Source: Alphaproteobacteria bacterium
GTDB taxonomy: Bacteria > Pseudomonadota > Alphaproteobacteria > JANQMY01
NCBI GenBank assembly: GCA_028289425.1
Contig: JANQPL010000009.1
Location: 1-64,000 of the forward strand
Direction: 5' to 3'
Length of the DNA: 64,000 nt
The notes beneath the pieces were generated by a model, which saw only the letters and a list, made by a program, of their open reading frames with translations, was not told the DNA's origin and made no database searches. The translations under genes and the position numbers were made by a program. Positions 9,841 through 17,625 of the stretch are shown here, in pieces. How positions within the stretch are numbered: position 1 is the stretch's first letter; each line of letters begins with the position of its first letter.

Positions 9841-10860
9841 GTGGGCGCCGTTATTTCATTTAACCAGGAAACAAGCCCATTTGGAAATTCGGTCGAGCGT
9901 CTTGTGAATTTGGTGTCCGGTGATCTGGACGCCGTAAACACTGTCATCCTCGATCGCATGAAAAGCCCCGTGGAGATGATCCCCACTTTGGCGGGTCATT
10001 TGATTTCCTCCGGCGGCAAACGATTACGGCCATTGCTCACCCTGTCCACCGCACGCATGCTTGACGTGGAAAACGATCATCACATCAAGCTGGCCGCCGC
10101 CGTGGAGTTTATTCATACCGCCACGCTGCTCCACGACGATGTGATTGACGAAAGCGTGTTGCGCCGCGGTCAGGCCAGCGCGAATGTGCTGTGGGGAAAC
10201 AAATCAAGCGTTCTTGTGGGCGACTTTTTGTTCAGCCGTTCTTTCCGGCTGATGGTGGAAGTGGGCTCCTTCAAAGTATTGGATATTTTGTCGAACGCTG
10301 CGGCCGTCATCGCCGAAGGCGAAGTGATGCAGCTTTCGACCGCGAAAGACACGGCGACCTCTGAAGAAGACTACATGGCCGTCATCGAAGCCAAGACGGC
10401 TGCTTTGTTTGCCGCCGCTGCACGCTCTGGCGGCATCGCCGCGGGCGCAAGCCCCGACCAAGAAGAAGCGCTTGATCAGTTTGGCCGGAATTTGGGCATC
10501 GCGTTTCAGCTTGTGGACGATGCGCTCGACTATTCCGGACGGCAAGCGACCCTTGGCAAAACGGTGGGCGATGATTTCCGGGACGGCAAGATCACCTTGC
10601 CCGTCGTGCTCGCCTATCGTCGGGGTACGGATGAAGAACGCGTGTTCTGGCAACGCACTTTGGAAGAAGGCCGCCAGGATGAAGGCGATTTGCGCCAGGC
10701 AACGCGCCTCATGGAGAAATACAACACCATTTCCGACACGATCGACCGGGCAAGCAATTTCGGTCAGCAGGCGCGGGACGCATTGACCAAACTGCCGGAA
10801 GGGCCGATCAACAAAACCCTGAGCGAAGTGATCGACTTCTGCATCAGCCGGGCGTATTAG
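9841..10860 (+). CDS. ispB: polyprenyl (octa/decaprenyl) diphosphate synthase
   Basis: Long-chain trans-prenyltransferase (339 aa) that makes the side chain of ubiquinone from farnesyl/geranylgeranyl-PP and IPP. The first aspartate-rich motif is LLHDDVIDE (Asp99, Asp100, Asp103) and the second LVDDALDY (Asp226, Asp227, Asp230). GGKRLRPLL near 58-66 binds IPP. The start is GTG at 9841 with AAAGGG seven bases upstream. Product chain length cannot be read from sequence; a C50 (Q-10) chain would be usual for the class. The symbol is given by family; it could equally be named ddsA/sdsA. Confidence 0.92.
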   Translation: MGAVISFNQETSPFGNSVERLVNLVSGDLDAVNTVILDRMKSPVEMIPTLAGHLISSGGKRLRPLLTLSTARMLDVENDHHIKLAAAVEFIHTATLLHDDVIDESVLRRGQASANVLWGNKSSVLVGDFLFSRSFRLMVEVGSFKVLDILSNAAAVIAEGEVMQLSTAKDTATSEEDYMAVIEAKTAALFAAAARSGGIAAGASPDQEEALDQFGRNLGIAFQLVDDALDYSGRQATLGKTVGDDFRDGKITLPVVLAYRRGTDEERVFWQRTLEEGRQDEGDLRQATRLMEKYNTISDTIDRASNFGQQARDALTKLPEGPINKTLSEVIDFCISRAY

Positions 10861-10895
10861 CCCCTCCAGAACACCCGATGTGGTGACGGGACGAA

Positions 10896-10948
10896 GATCA
10901 AAAGGGTCAGACCCTATTGAAATTCAATAGGGTCTGACCCTTTTGATC
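10896..10948. repeat. perfect 26-bp inverted repeat (REP/MITE-like) between convergent genes
   Basis: Two 26-bp arms (10896-10921 and 10923-10948) are exact reverse complements around one A at 10922. The core is GGGTCAGACCC on each side. This type of GGGTCAGACCC palindrome is known from repeats linked to REP-associated Y1 transposases. It lies between the ends of the polyprenyl synthase and glycosyltransferase genes and contains the latter's last ten codons and stop. It may also work as a two-way terminator. Confidence 0.75.
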
Positions 10949-11996
10949 GGGCCGCTGCCGACAAGGACCGCATGCGCTGATGCACAAACAGCGCGTGACC
11001 CAGCATGGCGATGATCACAGCACCCACCAACAGGACACGCATGAGCGGGGTTGAGGCCTGAATAGCAAATGCCGCGACTCCGCACGCGATGAAGTAAGCA
11101 AAATACAGCTTGCTCACTTGGGCGTGGGTCCAGCCGCTTTGATGCAGCAGCTGGTAGAGATGCTCCCGATGCGCTTGGCTTAGATTCTTGCCCCGCCACG
11201 CCCGGCGCGCGAGCGTGTACAGCACATCGAAAATGAACGGCAGGAACAAGATCGGCACCACAAAAATCGAAACGCCGCCAAATCCGTCAGTGGACGCCAG
11301 CACGGCAAGCGAGGCGAACGAAAAGCCCAAAAACTGGCTGCCCGTATCCCCCATGAAGATCCGCCCGCTTGGAAAGTTGAAATAGAAGAAGCCGCCTGTG
11401 GCACAGACCAGCACAACGCTCGACAAGTAAACGAAGGGGGCGTTCGCAAAGAACGATATGGCGCCCAGGAATACGCCGCTGATCATCGCAGCGCCCGCCG
11501 CAATGCCGTTGATACCATCCATGAAGTTGAACGCATTCATAAAAAACACGATCCACAAAACGGTCAGCAACGCGCCCAGCGGACCCAACTCGACAGTGCC
11601 GACGAAAGGTATCCAGATCTTGTGAATGCTCGCCACAAAACTTGCGAACAGCACGGCCGCAATGAACTGGGCGACAAACTTTTGCAAAGGGCTGATGTCG
11701 TAGAGATCGTCGATGAACGACGAGACAAGCAAGGCGAAGACAATCAGTACAAAGACAAGGAATTGGAACTCCGGCAGTCTGACCACATCGGCGAACAGAT
11801 AAAGTATGCCGATCCCCAACGTGAAAGAGACGGCAATTGCGATGCCGCCGCTTTTCGGCGTTTCTTTCTCATGGCTCGACCGGTCATTGGGGACATCCTT
11901 GATATTGAGATCCATGATCCAGCGCGTGAGCCCCGCCGACAGCAGCAACACCAGCAGCCCAAAGCTCACATGCTGTAGAGCGGCAAAGCTGTTCAT
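10914..11996 (-). CDS. WecA/MraY-family undecaprenyl-phosphate sugar-1-phosphate transferase
   Basis: Integral membrane enzyme (360 aa, about ten hydrophobic segments) that moves a sugar-1-phosphate from a UDP-sugar, often GlcNAc, to undecaprenyl phosphate for surface polysaccharides. Family signs are DVPNDRSSHEKETPKSGG (about 34-51), the Asp pair in SFIDDLYDIS, NFMDGINGIAAG, FMGDTGSQFLGF and a cytoplasmic HREHLYQLL loop. The ATG at 11996 overlaps the ispE stop as ATGA, so it is translationally coupled to ispE; a longer frame upstream lies inside ispE. The final residues SKGSDPIEFQ and the stop codon come from the palindromic repeat at 10896-10948, so the native C-terminus was probably replaced or extended by that insertion. 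Confidence 0.88.
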   Translation of the reverse strand: MNSFAALQHVSFGLLVLLLSAGLTRWIMDLNIKDVPNDRSSHEKETPKSGGIAIAVSFTLGIGILYLFADVVRLPEFQFLVFVLIVFALLVSSFIDDLYDISPLQKFVAQFIAAVLFASFVASIHKIWIPFVGTVELGPLGALLTVLWIVFFMNAFNFMDGINGIAAGAAMISGVFLGAISFFANAPFVYLSSVVLVCATGGFFYFNFPSGRIFMGDTGSQFLGFSFASLAVLASTDGFGGVSIFVVPILFLPFIFDVLYTLARRAWRGKNLSQAHREHLYQLLHQSGWTHAQVSKLYFAYFIACGVAAFAIQASTPLMRVLLVGAVIIAMLGHALFVHQRMRSLSAAARSKGSDPIEFQ

Positions 11997-12922
11997 GGCG
12001 CACCGGGCTCCAAAGGCAGCGGTGAGATCTCCGGCGGCTCCTTGAGCACACGACCGTTGGCAATCCACCAGGCCGGATGCTGGGAGCGCAATTGCTCTGC
12101 TGCGGCGGCTGCATCGCTTTGAGTCAGGAAGAGGCCGAAACAGGTTGCCCCACTTCCGGACATGCGGGCCAGCGCACAGCTGGGTAATGCCCCCATCGCC
12201 GTGATCACGTCTTGAATGATGGGCTCGCAGTCGATCGCCGGCGCCTCCAGGCTGTTGCCGTAACGCTCAAGCATCCCAATCAAGACATCGAAGGAACGGA
12301 CGGCACCAATCGTTTCCACCGGCGGCGCAAAACCGGCAAGCCGCTTGAAGATCGGACCCGTGGCAACACCAATCCCCGGATTAGCCAAGACCAGCGCCAT
12401 ATCGGGCAGCGTGTCGATGGGTGTGAGCACCTCGCCAATGCCTCGCGCAAGGGCCGGCCGCGCCCCGTAGCACATGGGCACGTCCGCCCCTAAGTCCACA
12501 AGCAGCGCATCCCGTTCTTCTAGGGTGTAACCTACTGTCCAGATCTCTTCCAAAAGCCGGATGGCGCTCGCCGCGTCCGACGACCCGCCCCCAATCCCGG
12601 AGGCCACAGGTAATTCCTTCGTTAGGTGAAATTCTGCACCGGATGCCGAGCCCGAATGGGCTTGCACCGCGCGCGCGGCACGAATGATCAGATTCTCGGC
12701 CGTATCGGTATTCAGGATCTGCGACTGGGGCCCGTCGATGTGGAGGCTCAGCCCCTCCCCCGGTCGAACGGCCAGCCGGTCTCCAATGTCGGCGAAGACA
12801 ATCAGACTGTCGAGGGTATGGTACCCGTCGTCTCGCTTTCCCGTCACATGAAGGAAGAGATTGATTTTAGCGGGCGCCAGAAGACCAAACGATCCGTTGC
12901 CCCCCTGTGACACGTCTTGCAT
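11993..12922 (-). CDS. ispE: 4-diphosphocytidyl-2-C-methyl-D-erythritol kinase
   Basis: GHMP kinase of the MEP isoprenoid pathway (309 aa), acting in the cytosol. Motifs are APAKINLFLHV with GKRDDGYH at the N-terminus, the ATP-binding PVASGIGGGSSDAAS (family P-x3-GLGGGSSDAA), and the C-terminal MSGSGATCFGLF. It lies 15 bp after the TPR lipoprotein gene and overlaps the sugar-phosphate transferase by 4 bp. IspH of the same pathway is encoded at about 40 kb in this window. Confidence 0.95.
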   Translation of the reverse strand: MQDVSQGGNGSFGLLAPAKINLFLHVTGKRDDGYHTLDSLIVFADIGDRLAVRPGEGLSLHIDGPQSQILNTDTAENLIIRAARAVQAHSGSASGAEFHLTKELPVASGIGGGSSDAASAIRLLEEIWTVGYTLEERDALLVDLGADVPMCYGARPALARGIGEVLTPIDTLPDMALVLANPGIGVATGPIFKRLAGFAPPVETIGAVRSFDVLIGMLERYGNSLEAPAIDCEPIIQDVITAMGALPSCALARMSGSGATCFGLFLTQSDAAAAAEQLRSQHPAWWIANGRVLKEPPEISPLPLEPGAP

Positions 12923-12937
12923 GTATCCGTTTCGCGT

Positions 12938-14755
12938 TCAGAGAACGGGTGCCGGCGGACGTTCGGCCTTTTGCATGTGACGGCTGTGCGATCCCCGCAT
13001 ACCCCGATCAAGCTTGTTCTCGATGAGCGGTACCTGATCGTCTTCCGGATCAAGGCCCAAGGCCCGCTGCCATTGGAAGCGCGCCTCTATCTCGCGCCCA
13101 ACCTTCCAATACGCATCACCCAAATGGTCATTGATGACCGGATCTTCAGGCCGCAAGCTCACCGCCTGTTCCAGATGCTCCACGGCAAGCTCGTATTGAC
13201 CCAGCTGGTAATGGGCCCAGCCCAAACTGTCGACGATGTAGCCGTCATTGGGCCGCAATTCCACAGCCAGCCGGATCATCTCCAGCGCTTCATCCAAGTT
13301 TTGACGCTGCTCGACCCAGGAATAGCCCAGATAGTTCAAGACCAACGGCTGATCGGGCTCCAGCTCCAGCGCGAATTTGAAATCCCGTTCCGCATCCTCC
13401 CACCGGCCGGACCGCTCATAGGCGATGCCGCGGGCATAGAACAGCGACCAATGGCGCCGCTGCGGGTCGCCCGCGAGATTGATCGCCTGCGCATACACCT
13501 CGGCGGATTCGTCATAATCCTTCCGGCTGCGGAGCAAATCACCCAACGCCACCACCGCGTCCATATCGTTGGGGCGGCGCTGCGTGACCTTGCGCAGGAA
13601 CCGAACCGCGTCATCGCCGCGCTCCAGACGCTCAAGATTAAACGCGATCTGCAGCTGGGCATGGCTGTAGATTCCCGAATCCGAGGGCACACGGGCATAC
13701 ACATCCGCTGCCTCTTCCCAGCGGCCAACCGCTTCCATCAAGTCGGCCAGCAGCAGCAAGGCCACGTCGAAATCGTCCCGCATATAAAGGGTAAGCTGCA
13801 AATAGACGAAGGGCAGATCGATGCTGCGGTCTCGGGCAAGGGCGCTTGCAAGACCGTACAAGACTTCCGCCGCCCCGTAATTCGCATCCGGCACCATCAA
13901 GCCGGGCATGACGTTTTCGTCAATACGGCGCAGCGCCACTTCGACCAGCGGATGATTGGGGGCGGCCCGCGCAAAGTCTGCATAAAGAGCAATGGCGTCG
14001 TCTTTCCGCCCCTGTCGCTCGAGGAATTGCCCATAGGCCTGCACGGCACGGATCGAATTGGACCCGCCTGAGTCAAGCGTCGCTTGAAAATCGCGATCCG
14101 CCGCCTCGACCCGGCCGGCCTGTTCATTGATCAGCGCACGGTGATAAAACCGGAAAATATCGAAGGCGGGGTTTGAATTGAAATTGTCGATGAGCTCCAA
14201 CGCCACATCCACATCGCCTTCGGCGCGGTGCGCCCAGGCGGTCAGCAAGGTCGACGCCAAGCTGCTGAACGGACCGTCGGCAGAACGTTCAAAATTATAC
14301 CGTGCACGGGCATAATCACCGTCCCGGTACTCGGACAACCCGATAATCAGATGCGGGAAGTTCTTGTCCGGCGTCCGGCGAATAATCTCGCGGGCGCGAC
14401 CCGTCGCCTCTTCCACCTGGCCGTCGGCCAATTGCAGAAGAAAGGCCCGGTCCAAAATGACTTCATTGTCGGGATCGCGCGCAAGGGCGCTTGCATAGTA
14501 ATCCGCGGCACTTGCCGTGTCGCGCACGGCCCCCGCATGGCGCGCGGCTAGATAATTGCCGAAAAGGGAATTCTTCGACCGGGTGCGTTCTTGCCCCGTG
14601 AGACCTTCGAACGTCCGTGTCAAATCGCCCGCCGACGAGCATGCCGCCAATACCGCAACACACGCTAATACGCCGGCTTTACGAATTGTCTTAATCACTC
14701 GAAACCGTTCTATGTCGCCAAAAAACCGCAGGAATTGCGAACCCCACAGGGCCAT
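12938..14755 (-). CDS. TPR-repeat lipoprotein
   Basis: 605 residues: a signal peptide ending in the lipobox VLAAC (Cys about 39), then tetratricopeptide helices across nearly the whole protein. The C-terminal part contains clear TPR units (DAERDFKFALELEPDQPLVL, then LNYLGYSW and YELAVEHLEQAVSLRP). It is probably an outer- or inner-membrane-anchored scaffold in the periplasm; no partner is evident. The start is uncertain: the ATG at 14755 leaves a long n-region, while a GTG at 14698 gives a tidy VIKTIRKAGVLACVAVLAAC signal. It sits between ETF-QO and ispE on the same strand, a gene order often kept in alphaproteobacteria. Confidence 0.85.
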   Translation of the reverse strand: MALWGSQFLRFFGDIERFRVIKTIRKAGVLACVAVLAACSSAGDLTRTFEGLTGQERTRSKNSLFGNYLAARHAGAVRDTASAADYYASALARDPDNEVILDRAFLLQLADGQVEEATGRAREIIRRTPDKNFPHLIIGLSEYRDGDYARARYNFERSADGPFSSLASTLLTAWAHRAEGDVDVALELIDNFNSNPAFDIFRFYHRALINEQAGRVEAADRDFQATLDSGGSNSIRAVQAYGQFLERQGRKDDAIALYADFARAAPNHPLVEVALRRIDENVMPGLMVPDANYGAAEVLYGLASALARDRSIDLPFVYLQLTLYMRDDFDVALLLLADLMEAVGRWEEAADVYARVPSDSGIYSHAQLQIAFNLERLERGDDAVRFLRKVTQRRPNDMDAVVALGDLLRSRKDYDESAEVYAQAINLAGDPQRRHWSLFYARGIAYERSGRWEDAERDFKFALELEPDQPLVLNYLGYSWVEQRQNLDEALEMIRLAVELRPNDGYIVDSLGWAHYQLGQYELAVEHLEQAVSLRPEDPVINDHLGDAYWKVGREIEARFQWQRALGLDPEDDQVPLIENKLDRGMRGSHSRHMQKAERPPAPVL

Positions 14756-14794
14756 ACGCTACTCGATCACAATGAGTTTAAGAACTTCTTCATA

Positions 14795-16465
14795 TCACAT
14801 ATTCGGGTAATTGGGGCCGCCGCCCCCTTCAGGAACGGTCCAGTTGATGTTCTGCGTGGGATCTTTGATGTCGCAGGTTTTGCAGTGGACGCAGTTTTGC
14901 GCATTGATGACGAATTTCGGTCCGCCGCCATTCTCGTCCTCGACAACTTCGTAAACGCCGGCCGGGCAGTATCTTTGGGCGGGCTCGTCAAAGGATGGCA
15001 GATTGTACTGGATGGGAACCGACTCATCCGACAACCGCAAATGGATGGGCTGATCCTCTTCGTGGTTCGTGTTCGACAAAAACACGGAAGAGAGTTTGTC
15101 GAACGAGATCTTCCCGTCAGGCTTGGGATAGTCGATGGGCTTTACGTTCGACGCTTTGACCAGAGTTTCATGATCGGCCTTGCCGTGTTTCATAGTCACC
15201 GGCAGCCCGATGCCCAAATTGTTCATCCAGAGATCGATGCCGCCCAATCCAAAGCCCAGCATGGTGCCGAACTTGCTCCACAAGGGCTTCATGTTCCGAA
15301 CCCGCTTCAGGTCGGTGAAAATGCTGGAGCCGCGATACCCTTCTTCATAGGCGGTGATTTCGTCGTAGGCACGGCCCGCGGCGATGGCATCGCACACGGC
15401 GTCCGCCGCCAGCATGCCCGACTTCATGGCGTTATGACTGCCCTTGATGCGCGGCAGGTTGACGAATCCGGCCGAACACCCGATCAGCGCACCGCCCGGG
15501 AACGTCAGTTTCGGAACGGACTGAAAGCCGCCTTCGGTGATGGCCCGAGCGCCATAGGAAATCCGTTTGCCCCCTTCGAAATAGTGCCGGACAGACGGAT
15601 GTGTCTTGAAACGCTGGAATTCATCGAAGGGCGACACGTAAGGGTTTTTGTAGTTCAGGTGAACCACGAAACCCACCGCCACCATATTGTCTTCCAGGTG
15701 ATACATGAATGACCCGCCGCCGGTGCTGTTGGCGAGCGGCCATCCCATGGTGTGCACCACCAGGCCGGGCTTGTGCTGGGCGGGATCGATCTCCCATAAT
15801 TCCTTCAAACCAATGCCGTATTTTTGCGGCTCGCTTTTGGCGTCGAGCGAAAACTTCGAAACGAGCGTTTTGGTCAGCGATCCACGCGCCCCTTCCGCAA
15901 TCAGCGTGTATTTGGCGTGCAACTCCATGCCGGGCGTGTACGTATCTTTTTGCTGGCCGTCGCGACCGATGCCCAGATCGCCGGTGGCGACACCTTTCAC
16001 GCTGCCGTCGTCATTGTAGACGATCTCCGACACCGCAAAACCGGGATAGACCTCCACCCCCAGCTCTTCGGCCTGTGTGGACAGCCAGCGGCAAACATTC
16101 CCCAGGCTGACGATATAGTTGCCGTGATTGTTCATGAGCGGCGGTATGATGAAATTCGGGATACGGATCGAACCGGCCGCCCCTAAGAACAAAAACCGGT
16201 CATCGGTCACCGCTGTGTTGAGCGGCGCGCCTTTTTCTTTCCAATCGGGAATGAGTTCATTAAGCGCGATGGGGTCGATCACGGCGCCGGATAAAATGTG
16301 GGCGCCCACTTCGGATCCCTTTTCCAGCACGGCGACATTCAGCTCGGTGCCTGCTTCGGCTGCGCGCTGCTTCAGCCGGATCGCTGCCGACAAGCCCGCC
16401 GGTCCTGCACCAACGATGACGACGTCATACTCCATCGACTCGCGTTCAACTGTTGCCTCAGACAT
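14795..16465 (-). CDS. electron-transfer flavoprotein-ubiquinone oxidoreductase
   Basis: Passes electrons from ETF (fatty-acid and amino-acid dehydrogenases) to ubiquinone at the inner membrane. The 556-residue length is standard. The N-terminus has the FAD-binding VIVGAGPAGLSAAIRL (about 16-31). The C-terminus has the 4Fe-4S set in RYCPAGVYE and NAQNCVHCKTCDIKDP, followed by the conserved TQNINWTVPEGGGGP. The quinone-binding membrane region around PGGALIGCSAGFVN is intact. It is the first gene of a leftward run (ETF-QO, TPR, ispE, glycosyltransferase), divergent from the uracil-DNA glycosylase. Confidence 0.97.
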   Translation of the reverse strand: MSEATVERESMEYDVVIVGAGPAGLSAAIRLKQRAAEAGTELNVAVLEKGSEVGAHILSGAVIDPIALNELIPDWKEKGAPLNTAVTDDRFLFLGAAGSIRIPNFIIPPLMNNHGNYIVSLGNVCRWLSTQAEELGVEVYPGFAVSEIVYNDDGSVKGVATGDLGIGRDGQQKDTYTPGMELHAKYTLIAEGARGSLTKTLVSKFSLDAKSEPQKYGIGLKELWEIDPAQHKPGLVVHTMGWPLANSTGGGSFMYHLEDNMVAVGFVVHLNYKNPYVSPFDEFQRFKTHPSVRHYFEGGKRISYGARAITEGGFQSVPKLTFPGGALIGCSAGFVNLPRIKGSHNAMKSGMLAADAVCDAIAAGRAYDEITAYEEGYRGSSIFTDLKRVRNMKPLWSKFGTMLGFGLGGIDLWMNNLGIGLPVTMKHGKADHETLVKASNVKPIDYPKPDGKISFDKLSSVFLSNTNHEEDQPIHLRLSDESVPIQYNLPSFDEPAQRYCPAGVYEVVEDENGGGPKFVINAQNCVHCKTCDIKDPTQNINWTVPEGGGGPNYPNM

Positions 16466-16553
16466 AATTTATCCTTCGTGCCCTTTACTTTTTTTGATGT
16501 GTGCGGTCCGCCTTCGCAGCGGCTGTAGCTATCCAATTAAAGCCGACTGACCG

Positions 16554-16578
16554 TGGGTCAACGCAACCCTTTGACCCA
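16554..16578. promoter_or_regulatory. 8-bp dyad TGGGTCAA-N9-TTGACCCA in the ETF-QO / UDG divergent region
   Basis: Perfect inverted repeat with a 9-nt spacer, about 90 bp before ETF-QO and 125 bp before the glycosylase. The geometry fits an operator for a dimeric regulator. The regulator is unknown. Confidence 0.4.
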
Positions 16579-16701
16579 TCACCAAAACGCAGGTGACGGT
16601 GGTACGGAACGCATAATAGAATATGGTTTGCCGTGTTACATACCTCAATTCCAGGAGAATGCGAGCGCTAATTCCGGCGCCTCCCCTACGTCACCCCGCC
16701 T

Positions 16702-17511
16702 ATGACCCAAGAGCAAAAAGCCGCAGTTTCGCTCCTGCGTTGGTATGTGGAGCATGGCGTGACCGACTCGATCGGCGATATGCCGGTCGATCGGCGCAAG
16801 GCTGAAGTACCCCACCAGCAGGATCAAACGCCAGCGAGAGCGGCCCCAGCAGCATCTCCCCCACCCTCAACCAAACCTGCCCCAGCAGCGTCGGCAGACG
16901 ACTTGGTGAGCAATGCCCGGCGCGTCGCCGGGGCGGCATCGACCCTGGACGAACTTCGCCAGGCGCTCGAGACATTTGACGAATGCCCGCTGAAGAAGAC
17001 GGCCAAGAACTTAGTGTTTGCGGACGGCAATCCGGAAGCCGACATTGTCTTTGTCGGCGAAGCACCCGGACGGGATGAGGACATACAGGGGCTGCCCTTT
17101 GTAGGGCGCAGCGGGCAGTTGCTCGACCGCATGTTGGCCGCAATCGGTCTCGACAGGACGCGCGCCTACATCACCAATATTTTGCCGTGGCGGCCACCCG
17201 GCAATCGAAACCCGACAGCGGAAGAGACGGCGTTGTGCATTCCGTTTCTGGAACGGCACCTCGAGCTAATAGGCCCCAAAGTCGTCGTGGCCCTGGGCGG
17301 GGTATCCGCAAAGCAGTTGCTCGACACCACAGAGGGAATCATGCGCCTGCGCGGTAAGTGGCGCACCATGAACATCGCAAATGTGATGGATGTGCCCTTG
17401 CTGCCGATGTTCCATCCGGCCTATCTGCTGCGGCAACCGGCACAAAAGCGCTTGGCTTGGCAGGATTTACTTTCGCTTAAGGATAAATTGGACCTGATCG
17501 ATGAGGGCTGA
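16702..17511 (+). CDS. uracil-DNA glycosylase, type 4-like
   Basis: Base-excision repair enzyme that removes uracil from DNA (269 aa). The core begins near residue 90. [12 protein letters not shown] (119-130) is the catalytic water motif, followed by [29 protein letters not shown] and the late HPAYLLR. The first 85 residues are a variable, Ala/Pro-rich tail. Only two of the four cysteines that bind the 4Fe-4S cluster in classical type 4 enzymes are present: Cys95 and the Cys in [12 protein letters not shown]. The first position of CxxC is Phe, and the Cys before RPPGNR is Trp. It may therefore fold without a cluster. Confidence 0.88.
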   Translation: MTQEQKAAVSLLRWYVEHGVTDSIGDMPVDRRKAEVPHQQDQTPARAAPAASPPPSTKPAPAASADDLVSNARRVAGAASTLDELRQALETFDECPLKKTAKNLVFADGNPEADIVFVGEAPGRDEDIQGLPFVGRSGQLLDRMLAAIGLDRTRAYITNILPWRPPGNRNPTAEETALCIPFLERHLELIGPKVVVALGGVSAKQLLDTTEGIMRLRGKWRTMNIANVMDVPLLPMFHPAYLLRQPAQKRLAWQDLLSLKDKLDLIDEG

Positions 17512-17625
17512 CTAATTTTCGCCCTCATTTATCAAGCATAAAGTCCTGGCGGGTAGGTTGTCTCTTGCAGGGTGACGGCGATGAACACTATTGTCGCGCC
17601 TTGGTGAGGCTCAAAGGGTGCGAAT

